A stretch of DNA of 64,000 nt from Gammaproteobacteria bacterium (GCA_018067045.1 JAGPVL010000037.1:62001-126000); one strand, 5' to 3'; counted from the stretch's first letter, positions 46,058-55,055 are shown. A program made the numbers and translations. The notes: a model not told the origin generated them from the sequence alone.

Positions 46058-47218
46058 TCACAGTCCCAGCAACATTTTTGCCAGAACATTTTTCTGTATC
46101 TCGTTAGAGCCGCCATAAATAGTGCAAGCGCGCAGAAAGTTGTAGCGGCGCGAGGCACAATTAAATGTCTTGCTCCCTATCACCTGCTCATTATCCCAAG
46201 GTAAAGATTGGATACGCCCCAACTCAACCATGGCTTGCGATGCTTGCTGCTGAAGCTCCGTGCCTTTGATCTTTAAACCAGAAGATTCTGGCCCGAATGG
46301 TTTTCCGTCATCCGTCGCCGCAACCGTACGAAAGTTCGTGTACTCCAGCGCCATCAAATCAATTTCTAACTCGGCAACGCGACGAGCCGCTTGAGATGCG
46401 TTGTACTCTTCATCCCGTTGCTTCAACGCGGTTTTCATTCGCTCGATTTCAAAATGAATGTCGGCGACACCAGCAATCGTTGTCCGCTCATGCGTCAACA
46501 AGAATTTGGCGATCGTCCAGCCCATTCCCTCGCTGCCGACAAGATTCTCGGCCGGCACCTTCACATCGGTAAAATAAACCTCGTTAAGATGATGATGGCC
46601 ATCGATCGAATAAATAGGCCGAACTTCTATGCCCGGCGATGTCATATCAATCAACAAGAAGGAAATGCCTTGCTGTGCTTTCACCGATGTATCAGTACGC
46701 ACGAGACAAAACATCATGTCCGCCCAGTGCGCTTGGGTGGTCCATATCTTTTGGCCATTCACGAGGTAATGATCACCTTGGCGCTCGGCACGCGTTTTAA
46801 GCGAGGCCAAATCTGATCCCGCATTGGGTTCGGAGTAACCCTGACACCAAAGCGTTTCGCCATTGCGAATCCCAGCCAACCAACGCTCCTTGTGCTCATC
46901 AGAGCCGAAGGTATACAGCACAGGCCCGACCATAGAAACGCCAAAGGGACTGGTAGCAGGCGCGCCAGACATGGCGCGCTCCAAATCAAAAATATAGCGC
47001 TGGGTGGCGGTCCAACCGGGGCCACCGTATTGCTCAGGCCAGGTCACGGTTAGCCAGCCCTGTTTCGCCAGCAGGCCCTCCCAGTGTTGCTGCATGGCCT
47101 TGTCAGGCATCGCGCCACGGGCCGTGCACTGACGTAATTCTTCCGGCACATTTTCTTTCATCCATTGCCGAATTTCTTGACGAAATTTAATTTCTTCTTG
47201 GCTAAATTCGAGGTTCAC
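46058..47218 (-). CDS. Acyl-CoA dehydrogenase, longer subunit
   Basis: 386 residues. FAD and substrate motifs GYSEPNAGSDLASLKTRAE, NGQKIWTTQAHWADMMFCLV and the C-terminal IYGGSNEIQKNVLAKMLLGL are typical. It introduces the alpha-beta double bond in acyl-CoA. Nine bases separate it from the shorter paralogue downstream and 45 from the acyl-CoA synthetase upstream, so the order is activation, then dehydrogenation. Confidence 0.92.
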   Translation of the reverse strand: MNLEFSQEEIKFRQEIRQWMKENVPEELRQCTARGAMPDKAMQQHWEGLLAKQGWLTVTWPEQYGGPGWTATQRYIFDLERAMSGAPATSPFGVSMVGPVLYTFGSDEHKERWLAGIRNGETLWCQGYSEPNAGSDLASLKTRAERQGDHYLVNGQKIWTTQAHWADMMFCLVRTDTSVKAQQGISFLLIDMTSPGIEVRPIYSIDGHHHLNEVYFTDVKVPAENLVGSEGMGWTIAKFLLTHERTTIAGVADIHFEIERMKTALKQRDEEYNASQAARRVAELEIDLMALEYTNFRTVAATDDGKPFGPESSGLKIKGTELQQQASQAMVELGRIQSLPWDNEQVIGSKTFNCASRRYNFLRACTIYGGSNEIQKNVLAKMLLGL

Positions 47219-47263
47219 AAAACCCTCCTCCTTCGAGCTTCACGCCAACACTTTCACGAGGCG

Positions 47264-48814
47264 TTAATTAACTTTCTTCTGGCTGCCTTCCCAATACGGG
47301 GATCGCAGTTCGTTTTTGAGAATTTTTCCTGCGCCGCTGATCGGCAAGGGCTCCGAGCGGAACTCCACGCTTCTGGGCACCTTGTAACCTGCAATCTTTT
47401 CGCGGCAATGATCGATAATGTCAGACTCGGCGGCCTCGCCTCCCTCACCCAAAACCACCACCGCATGAACAGCTTCACCCCAACGATCATCTGGGATGCC
47501 AATCACTGCACACTCCTGCACCGCTGGATGGCTATAAATCGCGCCTTCTACCTCAACGGAGAAGATGTTTTCACCGCCACTGATAACCATGTCTTTGGCT
47601 CGGTCGACGATAAATACGAAGCCTTCGTCATCCATGTAACCCAGATCACCCGTGTGCAACCAGCCGCGATGTAAGGCTTCCGCCGTCTCGGCTTCCATGC
47701 CCCAATAACCGAGCATTACGTTGCCGCCTCGAGCGCAGATCTGGCCCACACTACCGCGTTCCAACTCATCACCGTTGGTATCCATAATCGCCACTTCGAC
47801 ACCGAGCGCAGCCCGCCCAGCACTGCGTAACTTTGCCCCACCGGGCACATGGAATTCGGGACCGAGCGACGTAATAATCGGCGACGCTTCCGTCTGACCG
47901 TAACCCTGCGCAAAGGCAACCGTCGGCATTTGTTCCATCGCGCTCAACAGCACAGCCTCGGGCATCGGTGACGCCCCGTAGAGCATTCGCTTCATGCTGC
48001 CGACATCGAAATCGCCAATGCGACCAGAGGACGCTAATAAATTGACCATGGTTGGCACCAACAAGGTATTGGTCACCTTTTCCTGCTGAATAAGTCCCAG
48101 CACGGCATCCACATCAAACTTTGGAACAATGCAGTGGGTTCCGGCGGCCAAGGTCACCGCAAAGGTGCTCGCCATATCCGCCAGATGGAACATCGGCCCC
48201 GCATGCATATACACCGAGTCACGGTCATAGCCCATTTCAGCGACAACATTGAGCGCATTGAAGACAAGGTTGTCATGACTGAGCATTACCCCTTTCGATC
48301 GCCCCGTGGTACCGCCGGTATAAAACAGACCCGCCAACTCATCGCCGCCGACATTCGCGTCCGCGACGGGCCCCGACGCCTCGATAAACGATTCATAATC
48401 TAGGCAGCCTTCAGGCTTACTGCCGTCGCCCGCAAATATCACATGACGGACGGTTTTCAGCTGATCCCGCAACGCCGGTAGTAGCGCAGCAAAGGTGTCA
48501 TCCACAAGCAGCACTGTTGAGCCAGAATCATTCAGCGTGTAGGCAATTTCAGGGACAGCAAGTCGAATATTTACCGGATTGACTGCTGCACCAGCCCAAG
48601 GCACCGCGTAAAAATATTCCAGATAGCGATCGCTATTGAGCGACAAAATAGCCACTCGTTCGCCCGCCTTCACACCTAAGCCAATCAAGCCTCCGGCGAG
48701 GCGTGCCACACGATTTTCAAACTCGCGCCAAGTCTGACGACGGCCTTCGAAAACGGTTGCCACCCCGGCACCATTGAGCTGCACAGCTCGACGTAACGTC
48801 TGCGTTATAAACAT
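47264..48814 (-). CDS. Acyl-CoA synthetase (fatty acid-CoA ligase)
   Basis: 516 residues, ANL superfamily. ATP loop LFYTGGTTGRSKGVMLSHDN, YGQTEASP, YMDDEGFVFIVDRAKDMVIS and the C-terminal PISGAGKILKNELR with the catalytic Lys are present, so it is complete. It activates a fatty or alicyclic acid as CoA thioester. The start ATG 48814 stands just after the TCCGTTA repeat, whose minus-strand sequence (TAACGGA) supplies the ribosome-binding purines. Confidence 0.92.
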   Translation of the reverse strand: MFITQTLRRAVQLNGAGVATVFEGRRQTWREFENRVARLAGGLIGLGVKAGERVAILSLNSDRYLEYFYAVPWAGAAVNPVNIRLAVPEIAYTLNDSGSTVLLVDDTFAALLPALRDQLKTVRHVIFAGDGSKPEGCLDYESFIEASGPVADANVGGDELAGLFYTGGTTGRSKGVMLSHDNLVFNALNVVAEMGYDRDSVYMHAGPMFHLADMASTFAVTLAAGTHCIVPKFDVDAVLGLIQQEKVTNTLLVPTMVNLLASSGRIGDFDVGSMKRMLYGASPMPEAVLLSAMEQMPTVAFAQGYGQTEASPIITSLGPEFHVPGGAKLRSAGRAALGVEVAIMDTNGDELERGSVGQICARGGNVMLGYWGMEAETAEALHRGWLHTGDLGYMDDEGFVFIVDRAKDMVISGGENIFSVEVEGAIYSHPAVQECAVIGIPDDRWGEAVHAVVVLGEGGEAAESDIIDHCREKIAGYKVPRSVEFRSEPLPISGAGKILKNELRSPYWEGSQKKVN

Positions 48815-48817
48815 AAT

Positions 48818-48846
48818 TCCGTTATCCGTTATCCGTTATCCGTTAT
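48818..48846. repeat. Heptanucleotide repeat in the leader of the acyl-CoA synthetase
   Basis: Four copies of TCCGTTA plus one base, ending 4 bases before the start codon of the acyl-CoA synthetase gene. On the minus strand each unit reads TAACGGA, so the last unit provides the SD-like ACGGA. Confidence 0.95.
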
Positions 48847-48888
48847 AGATTTAGAGCCAATGGATGGCGTTATAGAAAGCGGGCCTCA

Positions 48889-49350
48889 TCAGCGTACTGC
48901 GGTATAGATGAAGCGCCCTCGGGACACCAATGTCTTCTCTGTGAAAACATCGACCGTAATCACGATAAAACGCTTTCCGACACGCACCGTTATCGGTTCG
49001 GCGCGTAACGTCCCTGCGAATGCAGGGCGCAGGTAGTCAAAGGTCATACTTGTGCAGTCCGGCTCTTCACTTAACTGCAGATCCGATTTCACATGATGGG
49101 CGGCTACTATTTCGGCAAAACTCGCCAATATGCCACCGTGAAATGTCTTAATGAGCGGGTTACCAACATGCTGGTCCCGGAAGCTCATCTGGTAGACGGG
49201 CTCGCCGTTATCCAACACTTGAATGCCCGCTCCGAGGAAATTGACATAGGGGCTATCACTGATCGGCGCTTGCGCTTTCCGATCTTCAATGCCGACCACA
49301 TCCTGCTCTTGTAGCTGCCGCTGTTGTAACTGCTGTTGCGAGACACTCAA
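48889..49350 (-). CDS. Hotdog-fold thioesterase, PaaI type (a)
   Basis: 153 residues. The hotdog core includes QHVGNPLIKTFHGGILASFAE (HGG motif of PaaI-type acyl-CoA thioesterases) and MTFDYLRPAFAGTLRAEP. A Gln-rich N-terminus precedes it. Its ATG overlaps the stop of the second thioesterase gene by 4 bases, so the two form a translationally coupled pair. Confidence 0.9.
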   Translation of the reverse strand: MSVSQQQLQQRQLQEQDVVGIEDRKAQAPISDSPYVNFLGAGIQVLDNGEPVYQMSFRDQHVGNPLIKTFHGGILASFAEIVAAHHVKSDLQLSEEPDCTSMTFDYLRPAFAGTLRAEPITVRVGKRFIVITVDVFTEKTLVSRGRFIYTAVR

Positions 49351-49844
49351 GATACTTTCTCCCTTACTGCTTTCTCTCGTACCGCACCATCAAAGGAAGG
49401 CCCGTGGGTGCCGACAGCAAAACAACCTGACACCGACGCCAGCACGCTGTCATTCGAACATCCCAATGCAACCCCCCTGACATACGCCACATCACCTTTA
49501 ACCTCGTAGCACTCCACCTCACCACGCACGCCCTCTCCGGCCTCAGGCTTGGCAAGAAAATCCACGCGCAGATCAATTGTTGCGATAGGACGCATATCTC
49601 CGAGGTAGGCAAGTATTGCTAGACCACAATTGGAGTCGAGCAACGTCGTAATCGCTCCGCGATGAAGCGCACCACGCTGATCACACATTTCAGGCATGCA
49701 AGGCATTGTCATCGCAGCAAGCCCCTCGCGAGACTCATCCACCCGAATGCCAAACGCTTTGAACAGCGGATGATCTCCACCAAAGAACATCTTCGCCATA
49801 TCCATATACTGAAAATTTCGCTTTGCCATAATTTTCACGCACAA
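49347..49844 (-). CDS. Hotdog-fold thioesterase, PaaI type (b)
   Basis: 165 residues with the hotdog signature MCDQRGALHRGAITTLLDSNCG, in which HRG replaces the usual HGG, followed by TIDLRVDFLAKPEAGEG. A second PaaI-type acyl-CoA thioesterase next to (a); together they may act as a hetero-oligomer on acyl-CoA intermediates. Confidence 0.9.
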   Translation of the reverse strand: MCVKIMAKRNFQYMDMAKMFFGGDHPLFKAFGIRVDESREGLAAMTMPCMPEMCDQRGALHRGAITTLLDSNCGLAILAYLGDMRPIATIDLRVDFLAKPEAGEGVRGEVECYEVKGDVAYVRGVALGCSNDSVLASVSGCFAVGTHGPSFDGAVREKAVREKVS

Positions 49845-49873
49845 CCTTTACGATACGTCTAGTAACGGACGGA

Positions 49874-50884
49874 TTAGAGTGTCAAAGCCAACTCGACATA
49901 GCGTCGCTCAGCAGCACGAACAGTTTCGATAGACTGCGTAATATCATCTAGGGGAAAACTCGACGCTTTCGATCCAGCTTCTAAACACGCAGCCAATGCA
50001 GACCACGCCGAAGCGCACTCTCGCATATGACTCACCAAACCCATTTCTCCCAGCTCAGGCAGCAGTGCCTGCGCTTCATCAAGAAACTCCGCGTACATAA
50101 TTCTGAAACCACCACCGCCACTGCCACGTTTCTCGATAACCTGATAGGCAAAGCGCAGCAGCCAAGGCCATTTTTCATGCGCGCTCCAGCGAGGCAGATC
50201 ATTAATCCACGTATCCAGAGCTTCAATTCCGCTCAGGCGTCCGCCGTTTTTGAGTGCTTTTGCGTTATCGACAATGGCCGAGCGAACGCGCTCAGGGCGC
50301 ACATCGAGCTGCGCCTTATCGAGCACAAATAAATTACCGTGATGAACAAAGGGGGGCGCCAAAGAAAACCTAGCGTCCGCCAAACTTTCGGACGGTACCG
50401 GCAATAACTCCGGACGCTCAGTATCACTCACCATAACCGCCCTCTCTTTGTCACTGTAATGCCAAGCGACAATGGCATGACCGGGGAAGTGAGTGGCGCT
50501 ATTGAAGTACGGCAGGTAAAAAATATCCGTCAATAAAAGTGCAGGCTTGCCTGCATCTAAGTATTGATCCAGTGCAGCCGTCGCCGTGGGTTTATCAGGA
50601 TAGGTCTCCCACTGAAACGGCACCCCCAACGTTTCGAACACCTTTTCTTCAAACCCCATAGAACGGACATGAACAATAAAAGGTGTCACCGTGTCAGGAA
50701 GCTCGACATAGGTTATACCAAGCCCCGCACCGAGCCCGAAGCAGAAGGCCTCGGTCAAATTAAGGCCATGAAATTCCAACAGGTCTCGAATAGCCGAGCT
50801 ACCACAGTGCCTTCCTGGTCGATGCGTGTGCTCAATCCTAGCGACAGAGTCAGACCCTTTAGAACCCAAACTAATCTGCCCCAT
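49874..50884 (-). CDS. BtrH N-terminal domain protein (with DUF4872-like C-terminus)
   Basis: 336 residues. The N-terminal half resembles butirosin protein BtrH: GRHCGSSAIRDLLEFHG with a Cys nucleophile, and FPGHAIVAWHYSDKERAVMVSD with His and Asp, a papain-like triad. BtrH moves an acyl group from a carrier protein to an amine; many other members are uncharacterised. The C-terminal half is mainly helical and matches the DUF4872 region usually attached to this domain. The start overlaps the PF10118 stop by one base (TAATG), so the two are co-translated. Confidence 0.85.
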   Translation of the reverse strand: MGQISLGSKGSDSVARIEHTHRPGRHCGSSAIRDLLEFHGLNLTEAFCFGLGAGLGITYVELPDTVTPFIVHVRSMGFEEKVFETLGVPFQWETYPDKPTATAALDQYLDAGKPALLLTDIFYLPYFNSATHFPGHAIVAWHYSDKERAVMVSDTERPELLPVPSESLADARFSLAPPFVHHGNLFVLDKAQLDVRPERVRSAIVDNAKALKNGGRLSGIEALDTWINDLPRWSAHEKWPWLLRFAYQVIEKRGSGGGGFRIMYAEFLDEAQALLPELGEMGLVSHMRECASAWSALAACLEAGSKASSFPLDDITQSIETVRAAERRYVELALTL

Positions 50885-51753
50885 TAAGCCACCTCGGCCA
50901 ACGGCGGCGTCCCGAAAATAAGATTAGACGCGCTCATCGGATCGCCATCTTTTTCATATTCCTCAAGCCACGCCGCTACTTTCTCCGGCATTCCAGTGTC
51001 CCAAGGGTGAAAGCCGGGACGGAACCATGCCAAAAACTCTGGCACCATTCCTGAGAGAATTCCGCGACGACCATATAATTTGTTCAGCCCCTTCAAAATG
51101 ACACCGGGCTTGCGAGCCAATCCGTCGAGCCGCAGCATGTCGATGAAAACCGGCGCCACAACCAAGTGCATCGCAACCGTCGCAACCACGAGAGCGGACG
51201 CTCGCGTCAAGTAACCGCCTCCTGCTGCTGATTGGTAAACATCATAGGCAACCGCCTTATGCTCAACCTCTTCGACACCATGCCAAAGAAAAAGGGCGCG
51301 CATCACAGGCTCCGCCTGACGAAACATTTCGCTCTCGTCACTGATCATCGCCTCACCTAATGTTGCGGTGAAATGCTCGAACGCGGCGGTCATGGCTAGC
51401 TGATACTTTTTAGGCAGGTACTTCTGTGTCGTGCGAATAAATAAACGCAAGCTGGCCGTCGACTTCGTCACGTCGACCCCCTGACCGGCCATCACATCAT
51501 TAAACCGATCATGGACAATCCCGTGCTGCGCTTCCTGACGAATAAAATGGCGAATGTCTTCGCGAAGCTGACTATCCGTTACTTGATCTTGAAAATTACG
51601 AACGGACTGAATGAAGAATCGCTCGCCTTCAGGAAAATGCACTGACAGCGCATCAAAGAAACGCGTAAGCACTGGGTCTCCGCCATTCCAATGGCGCGGA
51701 ATCGACGACAGGTCAAAAGCAACTTTACGGGGCTTAATAGGCAATGAGTTCAT
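50884..51753 (-). CDS. PF10118-type putative metal-dependent hydrolase (copy 3)
   Basis: About 289 residues from ATG 51753, chosen for the strong GGAGGAAACA site; ATG 51783 is in frame upstream. Motifs are IRQEAQHGIVHDRFNDV, AAFEHFTATLGEAM and HGVEEVEHKAVAYDVYQ. A hydrophobic stretch (LVVATVAMHLVVAPVFI) lies in the C-terminal half. It is first in a unit with the BtrH-like gene, under operator copy 4. Confidence 0.85.
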   Translation of the reverse strand: MNSLPIKPRKVAFDLSSIPRHWNGGDPVLTRFFDALSVHFPEGERFFIQSVRNFQDQVTDSQLREDIRHFIRQEAQHGIVHDRFNDVMAGQGVDVTKSTASLRLFIRTTQKYLPKKYQLAMTAAFEHFTATLGEAMISDESEMFRQAEPVMRALFLWHGVEEVEHKAVAYDVYQSAAGGGYLTRASALVVATVAMHLVVAPVFIDMLRLDGLARKPGVILKGLNKLYGRRGILSGMVPEFLAWFRPGFHPWDTGMPEKVAAWLEEYEKDGDPMSASNLIFGTPPLAEVA

Positions 51754-51811
51754 TGTTTCCTCCAATAAACCGCTATTTTTCATAGCATGAATTCAGGTAT
51801 TTCTCGACTTT

Positions 51812-51829
51812 ATTGGTCAACCAACCAAA
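51812..51829. promoter_or_regulatory. Candidate operator, copy 4
   Basis: ATTGGTCAACCAACCAAA, same dyad as copies 1-3, 59 bases upstream of the minus-strand PF10118 gene start. Confidence 0.68.
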
Positions 51830-51920
51830 TGTCAAACCCTGAACAGGCCAGATAGTCCCTGCGCCCCTCCCCCCTGTGCGCCCCTAAATCGCAAGCATCG
51901 ATATAGACTCGCGTCCGCGA

Positions 51921-52976
51921 TTAATGCGGGCCCAGCGACTGTTTTCGGTATTGATCAGGAGTGCATTGAAACCAACGCTTAAAGGCTCGTCGAAAATTCG
52001 AACTGTCGTGGTAATTCAGCAGTGCAGCAATCGCATCGACGGACATGTGACTACTGACGAGATAGCTGGCGGCCTGCTCGGACAATATCTCATCCCTAAT
52101 TTTTCGGAAGCTACCGCCCTCCCCCTCCAACTTACGCGCCAAGGTACGCTTACTAATAAACAACATGGCCGCTGCTTCATCTTCGCCAAGCACACCCGGC
52201 GGATGCGATAGCATCATTTTCTGAATTCGGAACGTGTAATTATTTTCTTGATGCTGCAACTTCTCCAGCATGGATTGGCACTGCTGCAACGCCAGCGCAT
52301 AACTCTCGTGATTGGCCGATGCATTAGGGATATCGCATAAATCCACAGGCACCTTCAGAACCAACTCCGGCGCTGAAAATTCAATTGATCCTGGCAGAAG
52401 CTCGGCATAACGATGACTATAGCTAGGCTCACTATATGAAAAACAGATATGCGCGCCGTCTAATCTTTTCCCGACAATGTACTCGGCACATTGAAATAAA
52501 ATGGACGCGTACACTTCAGATATAAGACGGTGTATATCGGCATTAAGCTCCACATCAAAATAGCAGCAGCATTCCCAATATTTGTTGCTACGCCTTAACT
52601 CCAAACGAGAGAAATCCACACGCGTGGGCAGGTACATTTCGAACGCCCTCAACGCTATAAGCAGGTTAGGACTGCTGCTCGTGAGAAACCCCAACGCGCC
52701 GTGCGTTGCCGGTGTCAGGCACTGACCCAGTCGCAAACCAAACATCACATCATCAGACAATCTCAAAGCATTTTGGAGAATCTGTATTTGCTGAGCGGAT
52801 GTCAGCATCGTGTCGTCCTGTATCAACTGCTCCACCGAAATGCCGGCCTGCGCAATAAGGGCGGGCAATTCGCGAGAATGCAGGCCCAATACCCGCGCAA
52901 TCAAACGAGAGTAGTTCGACGGAATTCGAGCAGCACCAGCAATAGACGCCTCATTGATCATCTTCTTATCGCTCAC
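51921..52976 (-). CDS. AraC-family regulator, likely of the CYP153 operon
   Basis: 351 residues from GTG 52976 (AGGAAGG upstream). An N-terminal arabinose-binding-like domain (as in OruR/GadX relatives) precedes the C-terminal double helix-turn-helix: AAAMLFISKRTLARKLEGEG and VDAIAALLNYHDSSNFRRAF, followed by TPDQYRKQ. It is divergent from the ferredoxin-P450 operon, as in alkane clusters of marine bacteria, and probably activates it in response to a hydrocarbon or fatty acid. Confidence 0.92.
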   Translation of the reverse strand: MSDKKMINEASIAGAARIPSNYSRLIARVLGLHSRELPALIAQAGISVEQLIQDDTMLTSAQQIQILQNALRLSDDVMFGLRLGQCLTPATHGALGFLTSSSPNLLIALRAFEMYLPTRVDFSRLELRRSNKYWECCCYFDVELNADIHRLISEVYASILFQCAEYIVGKRLDGAHICFSYSEPSYSHRYAELLPGSIEFSAPELVLKVPVDLCDIPNASANHESYALALQQCQSMLEKLQHQENNYTFRIQKMMLSHPPGVLGEDEAAAMLFISKRTLARKLEGEGGSFRKIRDEILSEQAASYLVSSHMSVDAIAALLNYHDSSNFRRAFKRWFQCTPDQYRKQSLGPH

Positions 52977-53211
52977 CCAGCCTTCCTCACATTGGTCATT
53001 AGCATCGAAGGAACGAGCACACAGGGCCCGATCAGAGAAAAATCATTGTCTTTAAATGACTCCCAGAAGTCAAAATATGACCTCCTGGAGCTAACCGCGG
53101 CTCGCTAGTCTGGCCCTATCAACAAATTTCATCTGCCCTTATCAACTCACGAGGCACGCAGGTTGGCAGCCGTGCCCGATAAGGGATTCACTATTTTTTA
53201 CGGAGAAAACT
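52977..53211. promoter_or_regulatory. Divergent promoter region, AraC gene and CYP153 operon
   Basis: 235 bases between divergent starts. A hairpin-capable GGCACG-N12-CGTGCC lies at about 53152-53175 near the ferredoxin end. I see no perfect sigma-70 boxes. The ferredoxin start has ACGGAG upstream. Confidence 0.5.
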
Positions 53212-53532
53212 ATGGGCAACATTACTTTCGTCGAACATGACGGGACCGAGCACGCCGTTGAGATTGAACCGGGAAAATCTCTAATGGACCTTGCTCTAGA
53301 TAACGGCATTCCAGGTATTGATGCAGACTGCGGCGGCGAATGCGCCTGCGGCACCTGTCATGTCATCGTCGAAGGCAACGGCGTTAGCATTACGGGGAGC
53401 GCCAGCGATGCGGAGTTGCAAATGCTGGATCTCACACCCGAGCGCGCAGATAGCTCACGCTTGGCGTGCCAGATTGTCATCTCCGACGCAATGGACGGCA
53501 TGATCGCGCGTCTACCTGAATTTCAAATGTAG
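53212..53532 (+). CDS. [2Fe-2S] ferredoxin of the CYP153 system
   Basis: 106 residues of the adrenodoxin/putidaredoxin class: DCGGECACGTCHV carries three cysteines (Cx5CxxC) and the fourth lies in RLACQIV. It passes single electrons from the reductase at 55123 to the P450 at 53589. First gene of the three-gene electron transfer and hydroxylation operon. Confidence 0.95.
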   Translation: MGNITFVEHDGTEHAVEIEPGKSLMDLALDNGIPGIDADCGGECACGTCHVIVEGNGVSITGSASDAELQMLDLTPERADSSRLACQIVISDAMDGMIARLPEFQM

Positions 53533-53588
53533 CCGAGCTTTGTTAGCTCACAATAATTCAACGCAACATTCGACAGGTTGGAAGAGTT

Positions 53589-54971
53589 ATGAATATCGTT
53601 AATTTAGTAGCCAAACAAAGCGCCGCAATCGTCCCCATGCCGCTTCAAGTTAAGGCCGCCCATTTACTTTACAAAACCAAAGTTAAACTAGGCGTATACA
53701 CAGAATTTCCTGAATTCGTTGAAGCGCCTGTCCCCGATGTTTCAACCCTAGCGATCGAAGATATTGACGTCAGCAATCCGTTTCTGTTTAAGCAAGGCTG
53801 CTGGGAGCCTTACTTCAAACGCTTACGCGATGAGTGCCCTGTCCATTTCCAAAAGAACAGCCTATTCGGCCCCTTCTGGTCTATTACGCGCTATGAAGAT
53901 GTCATGTTCGTAGACAAAAACCACGAGCTGTTTTCTTCAGAGCCCTTTATCGTGATTGGTCAGGCCCCTAAAGAACTTTCTGTTGAAATGTTCATTGCCA
54001 TGGACCCGCCGAAGCACGATGTGCAGCGACAAGCCGTTCAGGGCGTTGTGGCGCCACAGAATCTTAAAGAAATGGAAGGGCTCATTCGCAGCCGTGCCCA
54101 AGAAGTTCTCGATAACCTTCCGTTGGACAAGCCGTTCAACTGGGTAGATGAAGTCTCTGTCGAGCTCACTGCAAGAATGCTCGCCACACTGCTCGACTTC
54201 CCTTACGAGGAACGTCAAAAGCTCGTTTACTGGTCTGACTTAGCCGGAGGTGGCGCCCAGTCAACCGGCGGATCAAATGACATGGATGAGCTGTTCAAAG
54301 GTATGGGCGAGATGGCCAAGGACTTTTCACTCCTTTGGCGCAAAAAAGAAGCCGAAACTGCCGCAGGAAAAAAACCAGGCTTCGACCTGATCAGCATGCT
54401 GCAGAACAATGACGCCACTAAGAACCTGATCAACACGCCAATGGAATTCCTTGGCAACCTCGCTCTCTTGATCGTCGGCGGCAACGACACCACCCGTAAC
54501 TCAATGTCCGGTGGCGTGCTTGCTCTGAATAAATTCCCCGACGAATTTGCCAAACTCAAGGCGAACCCTAGCCTAATCCCGAATATGGTGTCCGAAATTA
54601 TTCGCTGGCAAACGCCGTTGGCTCACATGCGCCGCGTTGCGACACAAGATGTTGAAGTGAACGGCCAGACCATTAAGAAGGGTGACAAGGTCGTCATGTG
54701 GTACGCCTCAGCAAACCGTGATGAACGTGCGATTGATCAGCCTGACCAGTTCATCATTGATCGCAAAGGCGCGCGCAACCATCTCTCCTTTGGGTTTGGT
54801 GTCCACCGTTGCATGGGCAATCGACTAGCGGAACTACAGCTACGTATTCTCTGGGAGGAATTACTCGCGCGCTTCGACAGCATTGAAGTGATCGGCGAGC
54901 CGGAGTACGTGCAATCCAACTTCGTGAAAGGCTATTCCAAGATGATGGTTAAGCTGACCGCGAAGCAATAG
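53589..54971 (+). CDS. Cytochrome P450, CYP153 type alkane hydroxylase
   Basis: 460 residues. The I-helix GGNDTTRNS (residue about 296), ExxR in SEIIRW, and heme loop FGFGVHRCMGNRLAE (near residue 400, Cys ligand) are present. The long N-terminus and the IAMDPPKHDVQRQ stretch fit CYP153, soluble terminal hydroxylases of n-alkanes and fatty acids. The gene lies between a ferredoxin and a ferredoxin reductase, the normal CYP153 arrangement in Alcanivorax-like bacteria. Confidence 0.93.
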   Translation: MNIVNLVAKQSAAIVPMPLQVKAAHLLYKTKVKLGVYTEFPEFVEAPVPDVSTLAIEDIDVSNPFLFKQGCWEPYFKRLRDECPVHFQKNSLFGPFWSITRYEDVMFVDKNHELFSSEPFIVIGQAPKELSVEMFIAMDPPKHDVQRQAVQGVVAPQNLKEMEGLIRSRAQEVLDNLPLDKPFNWVDEVSVELTARMLATLLDFPYEERQKLVYWSDLAGGGAQSTGGSNDMDELFKGMGEMAKDFSLLWRKKEAETAAGKKPGFDLISMLQNNDATKNLINTPMEFLGNLALLIVGGNDTTRNSMSGGVLALNKFPDEFAKLKANPSLIPNMVSEIIRWQTPLAHMRRVATQDVEVNGQTIKKGDKVVMWYASANRDERAIDQPDQFIIDRKGARNHLSFGFGVHRCMGNRLAELQLRILWEELLARFDSIEVIGEPEYVQSNFVKGYSKMMVKLTAKQ

Positions 54972-54983
54972 CGGCGCGTAGGC

Positions 54984-55022
54984 GCTGTAGTAAATGGCTG
55001 TAGTAAACGGCTGTGGTCGGTG
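54984..55022. repeat. Imperfect 13-bp tandem repeat after the P450 gene
   Basis: Three units based on GCTGTAGTAAATG, with the third more diverged (GCTGTGGTCGGTG); another similar unit occurs near 55035. Lies in the 151-base gap between P450 and reductase. Confidence 0.75.
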
Positions 55023-55055
55023 GCTTAGCAGGTCGCTGCAGTAAATGACCTTAGT

